From Seriola aureovittata (taxonomy: Eukaryota > Chordata > Actinopteri > Carangiformes > Carangidae): a stretch of 64,000 nt of DNA. Both the position numbers and the translations under genes were made by a program. Positions 63,847 to 64,000 of this stretch are shown piece by piece. The notes under the pieces were generated by a model. The model did no database searches and was not told the origin of the DNA. It saw only the letters and a program-made list of their open reading frames with translations. Where the stretch lies: NCBI RefSeq assembly GCF_021018895.1, contig NC_079384.1:20278140-20342139 (forward strand), in the 5' to 3' direction. How positions within the stretch are numbered: position 1 is the stretch's first letter; every line of letters begins with the position of its first letter.

Positions 63847-64000
63847 ACGACTGAGTTCTGTTCCAGAAGTCGGCAAGATGCAGGAACTTGACTTGGTTTG
63901 GGTCTTGAGGAGTTGTAGCATTTATCTACTGACAAACAGCCTGAAGCTCACACACATTGCACTGTTACATTCGCAGCTATAATGCTAACTTCTACCTCTC
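62994..64000 (-). other. llgl2: llgl2 5' untranslated or upstream region
   Basis: Upstream of the llgl2 start there is about 50 bp of GC-rich sequence that could be 5' UTR, with possible acceptors near 63020-63040. Beyond it I see no coding exon. The stretch includes a GA-rich patch at 63050-63110 and a run of about 45 G at 63800-63844. The transcription start is not identifiable and may be outside the window. Confidence 0.4.
63800..63844. repeat. homopolymeric G run, about 45 bases
   Basis: An uninterrupted G run on the plus strand, about 0.8 kb upstream of the llgl2 start codon. Its exact length is likely uncertain in the assembly. Confidence 0.9.

Overview
The window is nuclear DNA of a ray-finned fish, most likely a percomorph or other acanthomorph teleost. 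The evidence is many short, phase-consistent introns, abundant (CA)n and (GA)n microsatellites, tRNA-derived SINE fragments and Tc1/mariner and CR1/L2-like transposon fossils. It holds two multi-exon protein genes in tandem, both on the minus strand. Spliced by eye, each gives a continuous reading frame with GT-AG (or GC-AG) introns and no frameshift.

Positions 469-39157 hold 60 coding exons of an unconventional class XV myosin, identified as myo15b. They cover a 786-residue lysine/glutamate-rich N-terminal exon, the motor, two IQ motifs, a MyTH4 region, a long Pro/Met/Gln-rich linker, a FERM-like segment, an SH3 domain, a second MyTH4 and the start of the C-terminal FERM. About 3,049 codons lie in the window; the last FERM exons run off the left edge.

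Positions 44075-62993 hold 25 coding exons of llgl2 (lethal giant larvae homolog 2), predicted at 1,007 residues and close to the roughly 1,020 of human LLGL2. Its sequence matches LLGL2 better than LLGL1, and in human LLGL2 lies immediately upstream of MYO15B on the same strand. This synteny is the main reason for calling the myosin XVB rather than XVA, because MYO15A sits near LLGL1. Both products belong to epithelial cells: Llgl2 is a basolateral polarity protein regulated by atypical PKC, and class XV myosins act in actin protrusions.

The 5 kb between the genes and the larger introns hold repeats: a roughly 650-bp near-perfect foldback at 44.8-45.45 kb, a perfect 20-bp hairpin, degenerate minisatellites, transposon fossils, and three copies of a dispersed repeat carrying DR1-type nuclear-receptor motifs. 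I found no tRNA, rRNA, CRISPR or bacterial-type feature. The points most worth following are the Gln in the myosin P-loop, the Met-rich linker, two GC-AG introns in llgl2, and dinucleotide repeats placed against splice sites, including one motor exon flanked by complementary UG and CA tracts.
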